Shown: positions 17,379 to 27,000 of the stretch, piece by piece
How positions within the stretch are numbered: the first letter of the stretch is position 1
Layout of the letters: every line of letters begins with the position of its first letter
Assembly: GCA_947630875.1 (NCBI GenBank)
Contig: CANRJG010000006.1
Span: 1 to 64,000 of the forward strand
Origin: an uncultured Lachnospiraceae bacterium
GTDB taxonomy: Bacteria; Bacillota; Clostridia; Lachnospirales; Lachnospiraceae
Length of the DNA: 64,000 bases
Direction of reading: 5' to 3'
Position numbers and translations under genes: made by a program
The notes under the pieces: model-generated
Told to the model about the DNA's origin: nothing
Seen by the model: only the letters and a program-made list of their open reading frames with translations
Databases searched by the model: none

Positions 17379-19608
17379 TCGGCTTCCTTTCTTCCAGTTC
17401 TTTGACTTCCTGAATACAGTCAATAAGACCGCTGTATCGTTTCAGCTCCGACGGATTGTCAATCATACGGAACAGAATCTCTCCATTTCCCACAATGGTA
17501 ACCGCCCGCTTTGCTCTTGTGACCGCCGTATACAGCAGATTCCGCGTCATCAGGATTTTCGGAACCCCAAGCAAAGGGATTACCACGGCCGGATACTCGC
17601 TTCCCTGGGATTTGTGCACCGTAATGGCATAGGCCAGTTCCAGTTCTTCCAGCTGGCTGTACTCATACCGCACCTCTTTGATTTCATCAAACACCACGGT
17701 CACCGTTTCCATCACCGGATCGATGCGTTTGATCTGCCCGATATCTCCGTTGAAAACCCCGTGGCCCTGATCCGTTACAATGTCCCGGTCGTTTCTTACC
17801 TCCCACTCGGTCTGGTAATTATTTTTGATCTGCATCACCTTGTCTCCCTCACGGAAGACCCCGCCGGCCACACTTTTTTCCCGTTTGCCTTCCCCCGGGG
17901 GATTTAAGGTTTCCTGCAGAATTTTATTCAGTTCCTCCACCCCCAGATACCCTTTCCGCATGGGGGTAATCACCTGTATATCAAAGGGCTGGGCCTCCAC
18001 ATAGGGCGGCAGTTTACGGGTCACCAGATATTTCACCGCCTCGGCAATCACCTGCGGATGATTCCTTTCGAGAAAGAAGAAATCTCTGGACTGGTTATCC
18101 GTCCGGACATGGACGCCCTCTTTGATTTTATGGGCGTTGAGTACGATATCGCTCCGGGCCGCCTGCCGGAAAATATGCGTCAGCTCCATCACGGGAAACG
18201 CCTGGCTGTATACCAGATCCTTTAAAATCGTCCCGGGCCCCACACTGGGCAGCTGATGCATATCTCCCACCAGAATCAGCCTTGTGCCCGGAAGCACGGC
18301 CTTTAACAGACTGTTCATCAGATAGATATCCACCATGGACACCTCATCGATGATAATGACATCTGTTTCCAGCGGATATTCCTCGTTTCTTCCGAAATAT
18401 GCATTGGTCCGATCCTCATCGTCCAGGGTTCCCAGCTCCAGCATCCGGTGAATGGTCTTTGCTTCATAACCCGCGGCTTCCGTCATCCGCCTGGCCGCCC
18501 GGCCCGTGGGCGCCGCCAGCATAACGTCCAGTCCCTGCCGGCCGAAATACCGGATCAGCAGGCGTATAATGGTAGTCTTTCCGGTGCCCGGGCCGCCGGT
18601 AATCAGGGAAATGCCCTGCCCGGCTGCCATCAGCACTGCCTCGCTCTGCATCTGATCCAGCGCCAGCGCCTCCTGCTCCATATACCGTTCAATCACATCG
18701 AGACATGCCTTGCGGTCAAAGGGAATGGGGCCGGCAAGAGCAAACAGCTTCTGCGTGGTTTCTTTTTCCATCAGAAATACTTTTCTGAGATACACCTTGA
18801 TGCCCCGGTGGTTTTTTTTGGTAACGATCTCACCTTCAAACAGCAGATCGTTCACGCCGTCCGTCAGTTCTTCCTCCAGCAGCCCCAGCAGCAGGGCGCC
18901 GCGGCGGAAGAATACGTCCTCCGGCAGATATGTATGCCCCTCGTTTAAAGCCTGCTGCAGCACATATTTGAGGCCGCTTTTGATCCGGTACGGAAAATTG
19001 CGGGCAATCCCCGCTTTCTGCGCGATTTCATCTGCAGTCACGAAGCCGATGCCTTCAATGTCCATGGTCATCTGATAGGGATTGTTCCGGATCAGGTCAT
19101 AAATGTCATCTTTATAATACTGATATAATTTGGTGCCTGTTTTGATGGAAATGCCGTATTGCTGCAGAAAAAACATCGCCTGCCGGATCGTGGTCTGTTC
19201 CTCGAGCTGGATGGCGATGTCTCTGGCTTTATTTTCACTGATTCCTTTGATTTCGGCCAGCCGCTCCGGCTCCTCCTCCAGTATGCGCCAGGTATCCTCG
19301 CCGAACCGGGCCGTGATGCGGGCCGCCAGTGCCGCGCCGATGCCCTTGATGGCGCCGGAAGCCAGGTACCGCTCCACCGCATACAGGTCCCGGATACCGT
19401 TCATCTGGTAGGACGTGACCTTAAACTGGGGCCCATAGGTGGGATGAAAAGAAAAGGATCCCTCCACACGGATGGATTCCCCCTCCTGCAGACCGGTCAT
19501 ATAACCGCAGCAGATCACCAGTTCTTCCTTTGTGGCCAGTTCTGCGACGGTATATCCGTTTTCCTCGTTATGATATTTTATATGCTCAACGTAACCTTCC
19601 AGGGTCAT
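17371..19608 (-). CDS. recD2: RecD-like SF1B DNA helicase
   Basis: 745 residues, full length for RecD2, the RecBC-independent 5'-3' helicase of repair and replication. Order: N-terminal OB-like domain (TLEGYVEHIKYHNEENGYTV), helix-hairpin-helix repeats (IKGIGAALAARI, IEGIGFVTADEI), Walker A GGPGTGKTT, AAPTGRAARRM, Walker B VIIIDEVSMVD, LVGDMHQLPSVGPG, then domain 2B with AYAITVHKSQGSEYPAVVI and LLYTAVTRAK. Twelve bases after the mreB homologue and overlapping comF. Confidence 0.95.
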   Translation of the reverse strand: MTLEGYVEHIKYHNEENGYTVAELATKEELVICCGYMTGLQEGESIRVEGSFSFHPTYGPQFKVTSYQMNGIRDLYAVERYLASGAIKGIGAALAARITARFGEDTWRILEEEPERLAEIKGISENKARDIAIQLEEQTTIRQAMFFLQQYGISIKTGTKLYQYYKDDIYDLIRNNPYQMTMDIEGIGFVTADEIAQKAGIARNFPYRIKSGLKYVLQQALNEGHTYLPEDVFFRRGALLLGLLEEELTDGVNDLLFEGEIVTKKNHRGIKVYLRKVFLMEKETTQKLFALAGPIPFDRKACLDVIERYMEQEALALDQMQSEAVLMAAGQGISLITGGPGTGKTTIIRLLIRYFGRQGLDVMLAAPTGRAARRMTEAAGYEAKTIHRMLELGTLDDEDRTNAYFGRNEEYPLETDVIIIDEVSMVDIYLMNSLLKAVLPGTRLILVGDMHQLPSVGPGTILKDLVYSQAFPVMELTHIFRQAARSDIVLNAHKIKEGVHVRTDNQSRDFFFLERNHPQVIAEAVKYLVTRKLPPYVEAQPFDIQVITPMRKGYLGVEELNKILQETLNPPGEGKREKSVAGGVFREGDKVMQIKNNYQTEWEVRNDRDIVTDQGHGVFNGDIGQIKRIDPVMETVTVVFDEIKEVRYEYSQLEELELAYAITVHKSQGSEYPAVVIPLLGVPKILMTRNLLYTAVTRAKRAVTIVGNGEILFRMIDNPSELKRYSGLIDCIQEVKELEERKPID

Positions 19609-19620
19609 CTTTTGTCCGCC

Positions 19621-20625
19621 TTATTCCCTGCTTCTTGTGCCGATTCTGCTGCAGCCGGTGATTTCCACGTAATGTCCCGCGCCCACCGCAACCGCCGTCA
19701 GCGGATCCTCCGCGGTCAGCGTGTTGATGCCGGTTTTGATATGAATCAGATCTTCCAGTCCCCGCAGTTTGGCGCCCCCGCCGGTCAGGATGATGCCGCG
19801 TTCCGAAATATCGCTGGCCAGTTCCGGCGGCGTCTGTTCCAGTACATTTAAAATTTCATCCACAATCTGCGTGGTGATTTCATGCAGTGCTTCTTCGATT
19901 TCCTCGCTGGAAATTTCCACCGTAACCGGAAGTCCGGAAACGATATTTCTTCCCTTGATTTCCCGGGTCAGATTTTCGACGCCGCAGTAAGCGGTTCCGA
20001 TATCGATTTTAATTTCCTCCGCAGACCGCTCCCCGATCAGCAGGTTATATTTCTTCCGGATATAGCGCATGATTGCTTCATCGAAATCATCCCCGGCCAG
20101 TTTCAGCGCAGATGCGCAGACAATGCCGCCCAGGGAAATCACCGCGATATCCGTGGTTCCGCCGCCGATATCCACAATCATATTTCCGTAAGGCCGCTGA
20201 ATGTCGATGCCTGCACCGATGGCAGCCGCAATAGGTTCCTCCACAATGACGACGCCCCGGGCGCCGGCCTGATACGCGGCATCCTCCACTGCTTTTCGTT
20301 CCACCTCCGTCACCTGGGACGGTACGCAGATCGTCACCCAGGGTTTACGGAACGAGGAGCGTCCCACTGCCTTCTGCATAAAATATTTCAACATCCGTTC
20401 CGTCACGGAATAATCGGAAATCACACCTTTTCGCAGCGGCCTTACCGCCACCACATTGCCGGGCGTGCGCCCGAGCATTTCCCGGGCTTCTTCTCCGATC
20501 GCCTTGATCCTGTTGGTACCGCGGTCAAAAGCCACGACGCTGGGTTCATTGATCAGAACCCCTTTTCCCTTCACATATACCAGCACACTGGCTGTTCCTA
20601 AATCAATTCCGACATCTAAGGCCAT
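19621..20625 (-). CDS. MreB/Mbl-like actin homologue
   Basis: 334 residues. Actin-fold cytoskeletal ATPase guiding lateral wall synthesis. Phosphate-1 DVGIDLGTASVLVYVKGKG, connect-1 and phosphate-2 MIVDIGGGTTDIAVISLGG, adenosine motif GIILTGGGAKLRGL, and VVEEPIAAAIGAG typical of MreB/Mbl. No mreC or mreD follows, which favours Mbl or a solitary paralogue over MreB proper. RBS GAAGGAGAT precedes the ATG. Confidence 0.92.
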   Translation of the reverse strand: MALDVGIDLGTASVLVYVKGKGVLINEPSVVAFDRGTNRIKAIGEEAREMLGRTPGNVVAVRPLRKGVISDYSVTERMLKYFMQKAVGRSSFRKPWVTICVPSQVTEVERKAVEDAAYQAGARGVVIVEEPIAAAIGAGIDIQRPYGNMIVDIGGGTTDIAVISLGGIVCASALKLAGDDFDEAIMRYIRKKYNLLIGERSAEEIKIDIGTAYCGVENLTREIKGRNIVSGLPVTVEISSEEIEEALHEITTQIVDEILNVLEQTPPELASDISERGIILTGGGAKLRGLEDLIHIKTGINTLTAEDPLTAVAVGAGHYVEITGCSRIGTRSRE

Positions 20626-20679
20626 GGGATCTCCTTCCTCAAAACACCATATTTACCAGTTTCCCCAAACAGGCAGAAA

Positions 20680-21525
20680 TTATGATTCTTTCGTTTTTTT
20701 CCTGATTTTTTTGTCCTTCAGGTCGATTTTCCCTTCTTTATACAGGCGTCCCACCGCACGTTTGAACGCATTTTTACTCAGGCCCGTTTCTCTGGCGATC
20801 ACCTCTGCCGGCGAATTTTCCGTAAAAGGCAGTACGCCGTCATATTCGTCCAGCAGTGCAAAAACCATATCGGCGTCCTCGTCGATCTGCAGATAGGCCT
20901 TTTCCCGCACGCTCAAATCCAGCTTTCCATCCGGCTTGACATCTGTTACCCTTGCTTCGATCACGGTGCCGATGGGGATATCCCTCCGGCATTCCCGCCG
21001 GGGAATCAGGGCGGAGTACCGGTTGTCCACTGCGGCAAAGATGCCGAACTCCCGGCTGCTGTCATAAACCGTAGCCTGCACCAAATCGTCCTTCCGGTAC
21101 GGAGCGTCGCAGCGCAGGTGGTGATACAGCTTCATGGTGGCGCAGAGCCGTCCGGTTTTGTCCACGTAAAGCATGACCAGATAGGCATGGCCTTCCCGCA
21201 CCGGTGTGGTCTGTTCCCGGAAAGGCAGCAGCAGATCCTTTTCCAGCCCCCAGTCCAGAAACGCGCCGATTTTCGCGTTTTCTCTGACGGTGAGCATGGC
21301 GGTCTCCCCCAGCGTAATCAGGGGCTGCACGGTAGTGGCGATCAGGCGGTCCGAAGAATCTCTGTAAATAAACACCTCGATTTCATCACCGATCTGGCTG
21401 CCTTCCGGCACCTGCTTTGCAGGCAGCAGCACCCTTTCCTCTGTATGCTCCGGCGGCGCCAGATATACGCCGAATTTTTTCCGCAGCACAATTTTTAATT
21501 TCTGCCTTTTCCCCAGTTCAATCAT
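20680..21525 (-). CDS. cvfB: S1-domain RNA-binding regulator, CvfB/YitL family
   Basis: 281 residues, family length. Three S1-like modules (IGAFLDWGLEKDLLLPF, FGIFAAVDNRYSALIPRREC, KLDLSVREKAYLQI) then a C-terminal winged helix (EVIARETGLSKNAFKRAVGRLYKEGKI). CvfB binds RNA and affects virulence or sporulation genes in other Firmicutes. ATG at 21525 has GGTGG five bases upstream; in-frame codons further up run through the terminator and tRNA and are not coding. Confidence 0.9.
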   Translation of the reverse strand: MIELGKRQKLKIVLRKKFGVYLAPPEHTEERVLLPAKQVPEGSQIGDEIEVFIYRDSSDRLIATTVQPLITLGETAMLTVRENAKIGAFLDWGLEKDLLLPFREQTTPVREGHAYLVMLYVDKTGRLCATMKLYHHLRCDAPYRKDDLVQATVYDSSREFGIFAAVDNRYSALIPRRECRRDIPIGTVIEARVTDVKPDGKLDLSVREKAYLQIDEDADMVFALLDEYDGVLPFTENSPAEVIARETGLSKNAFKRAVGRLYKEGKIDLKDKKIRKKTKES

Positions 21526-21550
21526 TTTTTCCACCATCAGTTCGTGCAAA

Positions 21551-21582
21551 TAAAAAGAGCTGCCAATCACTTGGTAGCTCTT
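21551..21582 (-). terminator. Terminator of tRNA-Gln
   Basis: Arms 21555-21566 (aagagctgccaa) and 21571-21582 (ttggtagctctt) pair with one mismatch around a four-base loop. On the minus strand TTTTTA follows. It begins nine bases after the tRNA 3' end. Confidence 0.85.
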
Positions 21583-21590
21583 ATATGAAC

Positions 21591-21661
21591 AGGCCCACAA
21601 GGATTCGAACCTTGAGAATGACGGAGTCAGAGTCCGCTGCCTTACCGTTTGGCTATGGGCC
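21591..21661 (-). tRNA. tRNA-Gln (anticodon CUG)
   Basis: 71 bases folding as a cloverleaf: acceptor GGCCCAT with GTGGGCC, D arm around CCAAACGGTAAGGC, anticodon stem GCGGA/TCCGT with loop CTCTGAC (anticodon CTG, reads CAG), T arm CAAGG-TTCGAAT-CCTTG. CCA is not encoded. The only tRNA seen in the window. Because gatCAB is present, Gln-tRNA is likely formed by transamidation of Glu-tRNA(Gln). Confidence 0.95.
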
Positions 21662-21786
21662 TTCATCAGCTTGGGTCATTATATAACAGCTTTTCATGAA
21701 TTGCAAGTAATTTTTTATTTTATTCTTTTCTTTTTGCTTTGAATGTTATATGCTTGTTTTATCTTACTGACAGGAGCTTTCATTTT

Positions 21787-21999
21787 ATGAAAACATTCAA
21801 AAAAATCGCCTCCATTGTTTGCATACTGGTGATTGCGGCAAGCTACGTTATAACCATTGTTTCCGTCTTCTTAAAAAGTGACAGCTGGCTTGCCTGGCTG
21901 AAATCTTCCATTTTCATTACCGTAGTATTTCCGGCAATCCTCTATGCCATTCTTATGATTGAAAAATATCTCAAAAACAGGAACAACAAGAAAGACTAG
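21787..21999 (+). CDS. Small two-helix membrane protein
   Basis: 70 residues: MKTFKKIASIVCILVIAASYVITIVSVFL, a short polar link, then FITVVFPAILYAILMIEKYL and a basic tail NRNNKKD. Two predicted transmembrane helices with both ends cytoplasmic. AGGAG lies eleven bases before ATG 21787; a TATAAT-like element (TTATAT) is about 35 bases further up. It is the only plus-strand gene in this stretch and its TAG stop shares the CTAG palindrome with the stop of the converging TPR gene. Family not recognised. Confidence 0.6.
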   Translation: MKTFKKIASIVCILVIAASYVITIVSVFLKSDSWLAWLKSSIFITVVFPAILYAILMIEKYLKNRNNKKD

Positions 22000-22820
22000 A
22001 CCATCTGTTTTCTGGAAATATCTTTGATTTCCGCAATCAAAGCGTCCAGTGCGGCCTTGTACTCCGCTTCCTTTCCGCTGCTTTTCCAGCTGCGGATCTC
22101 ATCCATCTTCCGGCCAAAGCCTTTATAGCTCCTGTCATTGACCGCATCCTCCAGATTTCTTCTGGCAGACTGATATTCCACCGGATTCCCGGCCGCAGCT
22201 TCCTCCATAACCGGAACTTCCTGCGCGCCCATCTCCACAGCGACGGCATACAATTCCCGGACTTTCTGCCGGGGATTTTTCAGATAAGACAGTGAAAAAC
22301 TCTCCGCTGCCTCGTCGTAGAGATACAGTCTGGCATAGGCAATCCCGATTTTTTCATAGATTTCACTCTCTGCGGCTTCATTGCCTTTCTCCTGTCTTCT
22401 GTACCGAAGCGCTTTTCGAAAGGCTTTGACGGCATTTTCAAACTTATCCTGCTTTAAGAAGAGATTGCCGAGATTTTCCGCTTCTTCCGCCGGCGTCAGC
22501 GGCAGCGCCTGCTTGAAAACGATTTTATGCACCTCCTCTTTGCTCAGATAATCCAGCTCCAGCAAAATGGTTTCCAGCATCTTGATCACCGGCGCTTTTG
22601 CCATAATCTCCTGATTGAGCACCCCCGCCGTATGTACGGCGCCGATTTCTTCGGCCAGCCATGTGGCAAGCTTTCCGTTGATGATCGTATTATCCACATC
22701 ATAAATGTGATGCTTCAGATAAAAACAGAGTTCTTCCGTGGAATAGATCTTCAGTCTTTCTTTCTCGATCTCATATGGCTTAGCCGCCATCGCATATCTG
22801 CAAATAATAATACTGCCCAT
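21996..22820 (-). CDS. TPR-containing protein of the DUF5716/DUF5717 operon
   Basis: 274 residues, cytoplasmic. Residues about 1-110 are mixed (IYSTEELCFYLKHHIYDVDNTI; VIKMLETILLELDYLSKEEV). Residues about 115-200 hold two to three tetratricopeptide-like repeats (AENLGNLFLKQDKFENAVKAFRKAL; SEIYEKIGIAYARLYLYDEAAESFSLSYL). The C-terminus is a helical, charged region. ATG at 22820 is the best available start although AGGAG is 13-14 bases away; it overlaps the upstream gene. As the last gene of the clpC operon it may be an adaptor or co-chaperone for its neighbours; this is inference. Confidence 0.7.
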   Translation of the reverse strand: MGSIIICRYAMAAKPYEIEKERLKIYSTEELCFYLKHHIYDVDNTIINGKLATWLAEEIGAVHTAGVLNQEIMAKAPVIKMLETILLELDYLSKEEVHKIVFKQALPLTPAEEAENLGNLFLKQDKFENAVKAFRKALRYRRQEKGNEAAESEIYEKIGIAYARLYLYDEAAESFSLSYLKNPRQKVRELYAVAVEMGAQEVPVMEEAAAGNPVEYQSARRNLEDAVNDRSYKGFGRKMDEIRSWKSSGKEAEYKAALDALIAEIKDISRKQMV

Positions 22821-22851
22821 ATCTGTTCGTTTTCTCCTGTCCGTTTCTGTC

Positions 22852-23988
22852 TTAAGACGGCTGCCATTCCCCCAGATACACAACCGTATCCTTGTGTTCC
22901 GACGGATAAAGATCTCCCAGCCCCAGGTCCGTCACCTGAATCATCCATTTGTTTTTCCCCTCAAAATGCAGCCGCACCTCCGCTTTGGTGGCCAGATGTA
23001 TCCGATGGGGTATCCAGCTGACGTCCACATCAATATACCGCTGCACTTCATTCCATGCCGGGTCTGTCCGAAAATGCAGGGTGTCCACATCATTCAGCAT
23101 AAAATTCCATGAAAAATCCGCATCATACCAGTTGACGCCGGCCCTCGCCAGCCTGCAGTATTCGGCTCTGTCTTCATCCGACATCCGCATACTGACATGA
23201 AAGGGCAGCTGATGGGTACCCATATAATATTTCGTCTTCTGCTCCGCCAGAGGTTTGCGCAGCGGCCGGTAACAGGCGCCTTTGACGATGAGATCTTCTA
23301 CGCCGAACACCCGTCTTCCTCTGCAGAGAAACTTGATGGTGCGCTTCATCCAGCTTTTGGAAAAAGTCTCGCCCTGCAGAAATACACTGCTGATCAGACG
23401 CTTTTCAAAAAATTGTTCCGCCAGTGCGCAAAACGCTTCGTCCGTTTTGCTGTCCTCTCCGGCAAAATCAAACGCGTCGAAACTTCGTTCTCTGACCTGC
23501 AGCGCCTTTTCATGGGGATAGGCCGCGCTGACCAGACTTTTCGCGTACAGCTTTTTGTCTCTTTCCTCAAAGAAAACCACTTCATTTTTCCAGAGCTCGC
23601 TGTTCTGAAAAGTCACAAAATCGTAAAAACTTTCATTGTCCTCCTGCAGATTATACGCAGCCGTTCTCATGTTCAGACCATCCAGAACCCCCAGAAGCGT
23701 GCCGACACGCACCTCGCTCATCCTGCCGGCGCTGAAGGTAATATGAGAAACCGGATTTTCCTGCAGCAGCGAAAACAGCTGATCCAGACTTTTCTGCATA
23801 CTGACGGAAAAAATATCACTGTCAAACTGTGTCTCCGCAAAACAGGCGGAAGGCCATTTTTTATCTCCGGTATCCGGATTTGGTATCGTTTCCGCTTCAC
23901 TCATCCCGTTTTTGTAACAGGCGGCATAAAATCCGTCGTCACACAGATGAATGCCGAGAATCATATCCGTTTGTTGTTCTTCGCTCAT
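22852..23988 (-). CDS. DUF5716-like protein, possible degenerate actin/Hsp70-like fold
   Basis: 378 residues, no signal or membrane segment. I recall this family as DUF5716 (Lachnospiraceae), function unknown. The N-terminus (MILGIHLCDDGFYAACYKNG, residues 9-28) resembles the phosphate-1 strand-turn-strand of actin/Hsp70 ATPases but lacks the GT pair. Residues 201-213 (SVFLQGETFSKSW) and 225-240 (RRVFGVEDLIVKGACY) resemble the adenosine-binding end of such folds. From about 250 on it is beta-rich (FHVSMRMSDED, IHLATKAEVRLHFEG, VVYLGEW), like an Hsp70-type substrate domain. Lies 53 bases after DUF5717 and overlaps nothing. The fold assignment is tentative. Confidence 0.65.
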   Translation of the reverse strand: MSEEQQTDMILGIHLCDDGFYAACYKNGMSEAETIPNPDTGDKKWPSACFAETQFDSDIFSVSMQKSLDQLFSLLQENPVSHITFSAGRMSEVRVGTLLGVLDGLNMRTAAYNLQEDNESFYDFVTFQNSELWKNEVVFFEERDKKLYAKSLVSAAYPHEKALQVRERSFDAFDFAGEDSKTDEAFCALAEQFFEKRLISSVFLQGETFSKSWMKRTIKFLCRGRRVFGVEDLIVKGACYRPLRKPLAEQKTKYYMGTHQLPFHVSMRMSDEDRAEYCRLARAGVNWYDADFSWNFMLNDVDTLHFRTDPAWNEVQRYIDVDVSWIPHRIHLATKAEVRLHFEGKNKWMIQVTDLGLGDLYPSEHKDTVVYLGEWQPS

Positions 23989-24041
23989 TTTCGTTTGTCT
24001 ATCCTTTCCTTTGGCGTCCCGTAAACCGGCAGCCGATATCC

Positions 24042-27000
24042 CTACAGTCCGAACAGTTTGCTGTTCATCCGTTCTTCTCTTAAATAATCAATCAGCGCGC
24101 CGTTTTTTTCCTCATAGGAATCCGCGCCGATCATCTGATCGACTTTGCCGTAGCGTGAAACTGCGCTTTTGTTTGTTTCATCTGCCGGCAGCGCGCCGCT
24201 CATCAGGATTTCCTTCCGGCTGCCTGTCTCCAGACTGACGTAATACAACAGGGTCTCATCCGCAAAAAGCGGTATCATCACTGCATATACGCCCTCGTAC
24301 ACCTCTGTCATCCGTTTCCTGATAAACCGGGACGGCTCGGAAAATGTATAATAACAATACACATCCGCACCGGCAGCCGCACGCAGTTCGATGACCGCCT
24401 TATTTGTATAGAAATACTTCTGCTTCAGCCGTTCAGGCAGCATTTTGCAGAATCTGAAGAAACGTCCTGACTCTTCAAATTCATCCAGTATCTGCTCCGC
24501 GGTTTCCTCGTCCTCCACGGCACCGTCCGCAAATGCCTGCAGCCACAGAATTTTGCAAACGTCCGGCAGCAAACTTCCGGTTCTTTTCAGCGCATCGATA
24601 TGTTCCGCCAGCGCCGGAGACGTAATCCGGCCGCAGGAAATGGCTTCATGGGCCAGAAAACTTAAAAACGCGGCTTTGATTTCCTCATCATATCCGCCGT
24701 CCTGATCATATGCCCAAAAGACATCGCAGATCTTTTCCGGCACCTGCCGCACAAACAATGCCTGCCGCAGGATCTGTTCTTCCAGCGTCCGCACCTCCAG
24801 GGAAAAAGACAGTCCGGCCTCCCGCAGCCGCAGCAGATACGCTGTCTCCCCGTCAGCATAACGAATCAGATACGCCAGCATATTTTCACTGTATTTGCCC
24901 CGCAGGAAAATTTCCTTTGTCAGCGCATACAGCGGCTCGTCGTATGCCTGCTCCTTCTTTTTCAGCACGTATTCGCACATGGGCACCAGTTTTTCCGGTT
25001 TGATCTGGGTACAGCCGTATTCACAGGCAAAGGAAAATGCATCTTCATAATGCCCGGTCAGCAGAAATACATTCAAAAGCAGCGGCTCCGTCTGCAGATA
25101 TTCCGGATAATGCCTGCGCAGAGACAGCAGAATTTCCAGAGAAAGAATATCTTCCTCCCCGTAAAAATGCCGGAGCAGATGGCACAGAATGGTGTCTTTG
25201 CCGCTTCTGGTCAGTTCCGCGTCCGATATGATTTTCCATACATTTTCCGCCCATTCCGGATCATTCCCCTGAATCAGCCGTTCGCATTTTTTCAGGATGA
25301 GTCCCGGATGATCCGGGCAGAAACGCTCGCAGGCAGCCAGCAGCTTTTCATTGTAAAACCATTTTTCCCATTTGCCCGCGTTTTTGATAAAGCGCTTGCG
25401 CATCCCGTCCCGCAGCAGAATGCAGGAATGTTCGGAATACAGGAAAACCACCGCCTCCCGGTCGAACACCGGAAATACCTGTTCCGAAACATAGATCGGA
25501 TCCGTGACGATGACCGCGCCGGCCCAAGGGGGCAGTTCGCTGACATGATAGGAAAACAGCAGATCAATCACCACGCCGGCGTTTTCCGCCGTAATGTCAT
25601 TTTCACCAATCAGTTCGGAATACAGATAGGCCAGATGCCGGTTGATTCTGCCGGCGCTCAGCTGCTGCCGGACGAAAGCCATCATGTCCTCCTGGTATTC
25701 CTCAAAAATATGGGTTTCCTCCCGGAACCGGTAAATATTTGCGAAAAGGAAGGATTTTTTATTGTATTCCAGCTCCATATTGAACTTGAAATACTGCAGC
25801 ACCTTTTCCGGCAGCGGATATTCCATATTTTCCCGGACCGAATACAGGTAATAATCATACAGCCGCGCAATCCGCAGATCTTCCTGTACGCCCAGCGCAA
25901 ACCATTTGAAATACGCATTGTCGGATTTATCGTTGCGAATCAGATAATGACAGATGGTCTGCAGGCTTTCCCGGTCTTTGTTCATTTCATAGCACTTGGT
26001 CAGCAAAATATACACCTTCACCGAGAAGACGTTGCTGTGGGCCGCCATGCGGTAAATCACCCCGCAGAGCTCGCTGCTTAAAATCTGCATCCGCGCCGCA
26101 AATATCAGTACCTGTACGTTAAAATCAGACAGCTCCGTAATCAGCGCCGGCTGCCTGCGGAACAGCAGTGCAATTTCCATCAGAATCACCGGAGAAACCA
26201 CCGATTTTTCATACAGGGTTTTTGCCATATCACATTTCAGCAGACTGTCATCCAGAAAATCCTTTTCCATCATGAACAGGATCCACAGGATAAAGGGATC
26301 TGCGCTGTTTCTTTTATAAATCTTCCATATTTTTTCACAGCTTATCTGAATAAAGGTCTCCGACCCGTTAATCAGCGCGCTTAAATACAGATAATAGGCG
26401 TAATAGCGCTGATTCTGCAAAATCTGCGGCATCTGTTCCGCCAGCTCTGCCAGCCGGCGCTCCGCCTCGCTTTTATTCTGCTCCATCAGCAGCGTATGCA
26501 CATAATAAAGGCTGTAAAATCCCGCGTCATTTTTCGTTCCCAGCTGTTCGGAAAGCATGGCCCTGGTCTTGACGATCCATGCCTTCGGCGAAGTTTTCAT
26601 ACAGCGGAAATCCAGAAACAGCTGATACAGGCAGATCATCCGCTCCGCTTCCATCTGCCGCTCCTGATTGCTGATGCCGGTCCGTTTTCTGGACGAAGCC
26701 GAAAAAGTGCCGTTATCCGACGGATCAAAGCCCCCGGTGTCAACCCCGGCGGCGGTCAGAAACTCCTCCATGGCCTCCCTGCTGAAACCGTCCCGCGTCA
26801 GTGCCCGGTACAACGTGGTAAACCGCAGATCATCATTTTTTAAGGTATTTAAAAAACGTTTCCCGCAAAAGGCCCGATAGGCTTCCTCCCGGTCCGAATT
26901 GGCCAGTGCGGCAAAGGCTTCCACATTTTTCAGCTTGCCGAAGCCCGTCACAATCATATCGTATCTGGCCGTGATGGTATAAGGAATCCGATACATGCCC

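Noticed and set aside
21526..21666. N-terminal extension of CvfB
   Set aside because: That stretch is the tRNA-Gln gene and its terminator. The RBS-supported ATG is at 21525.
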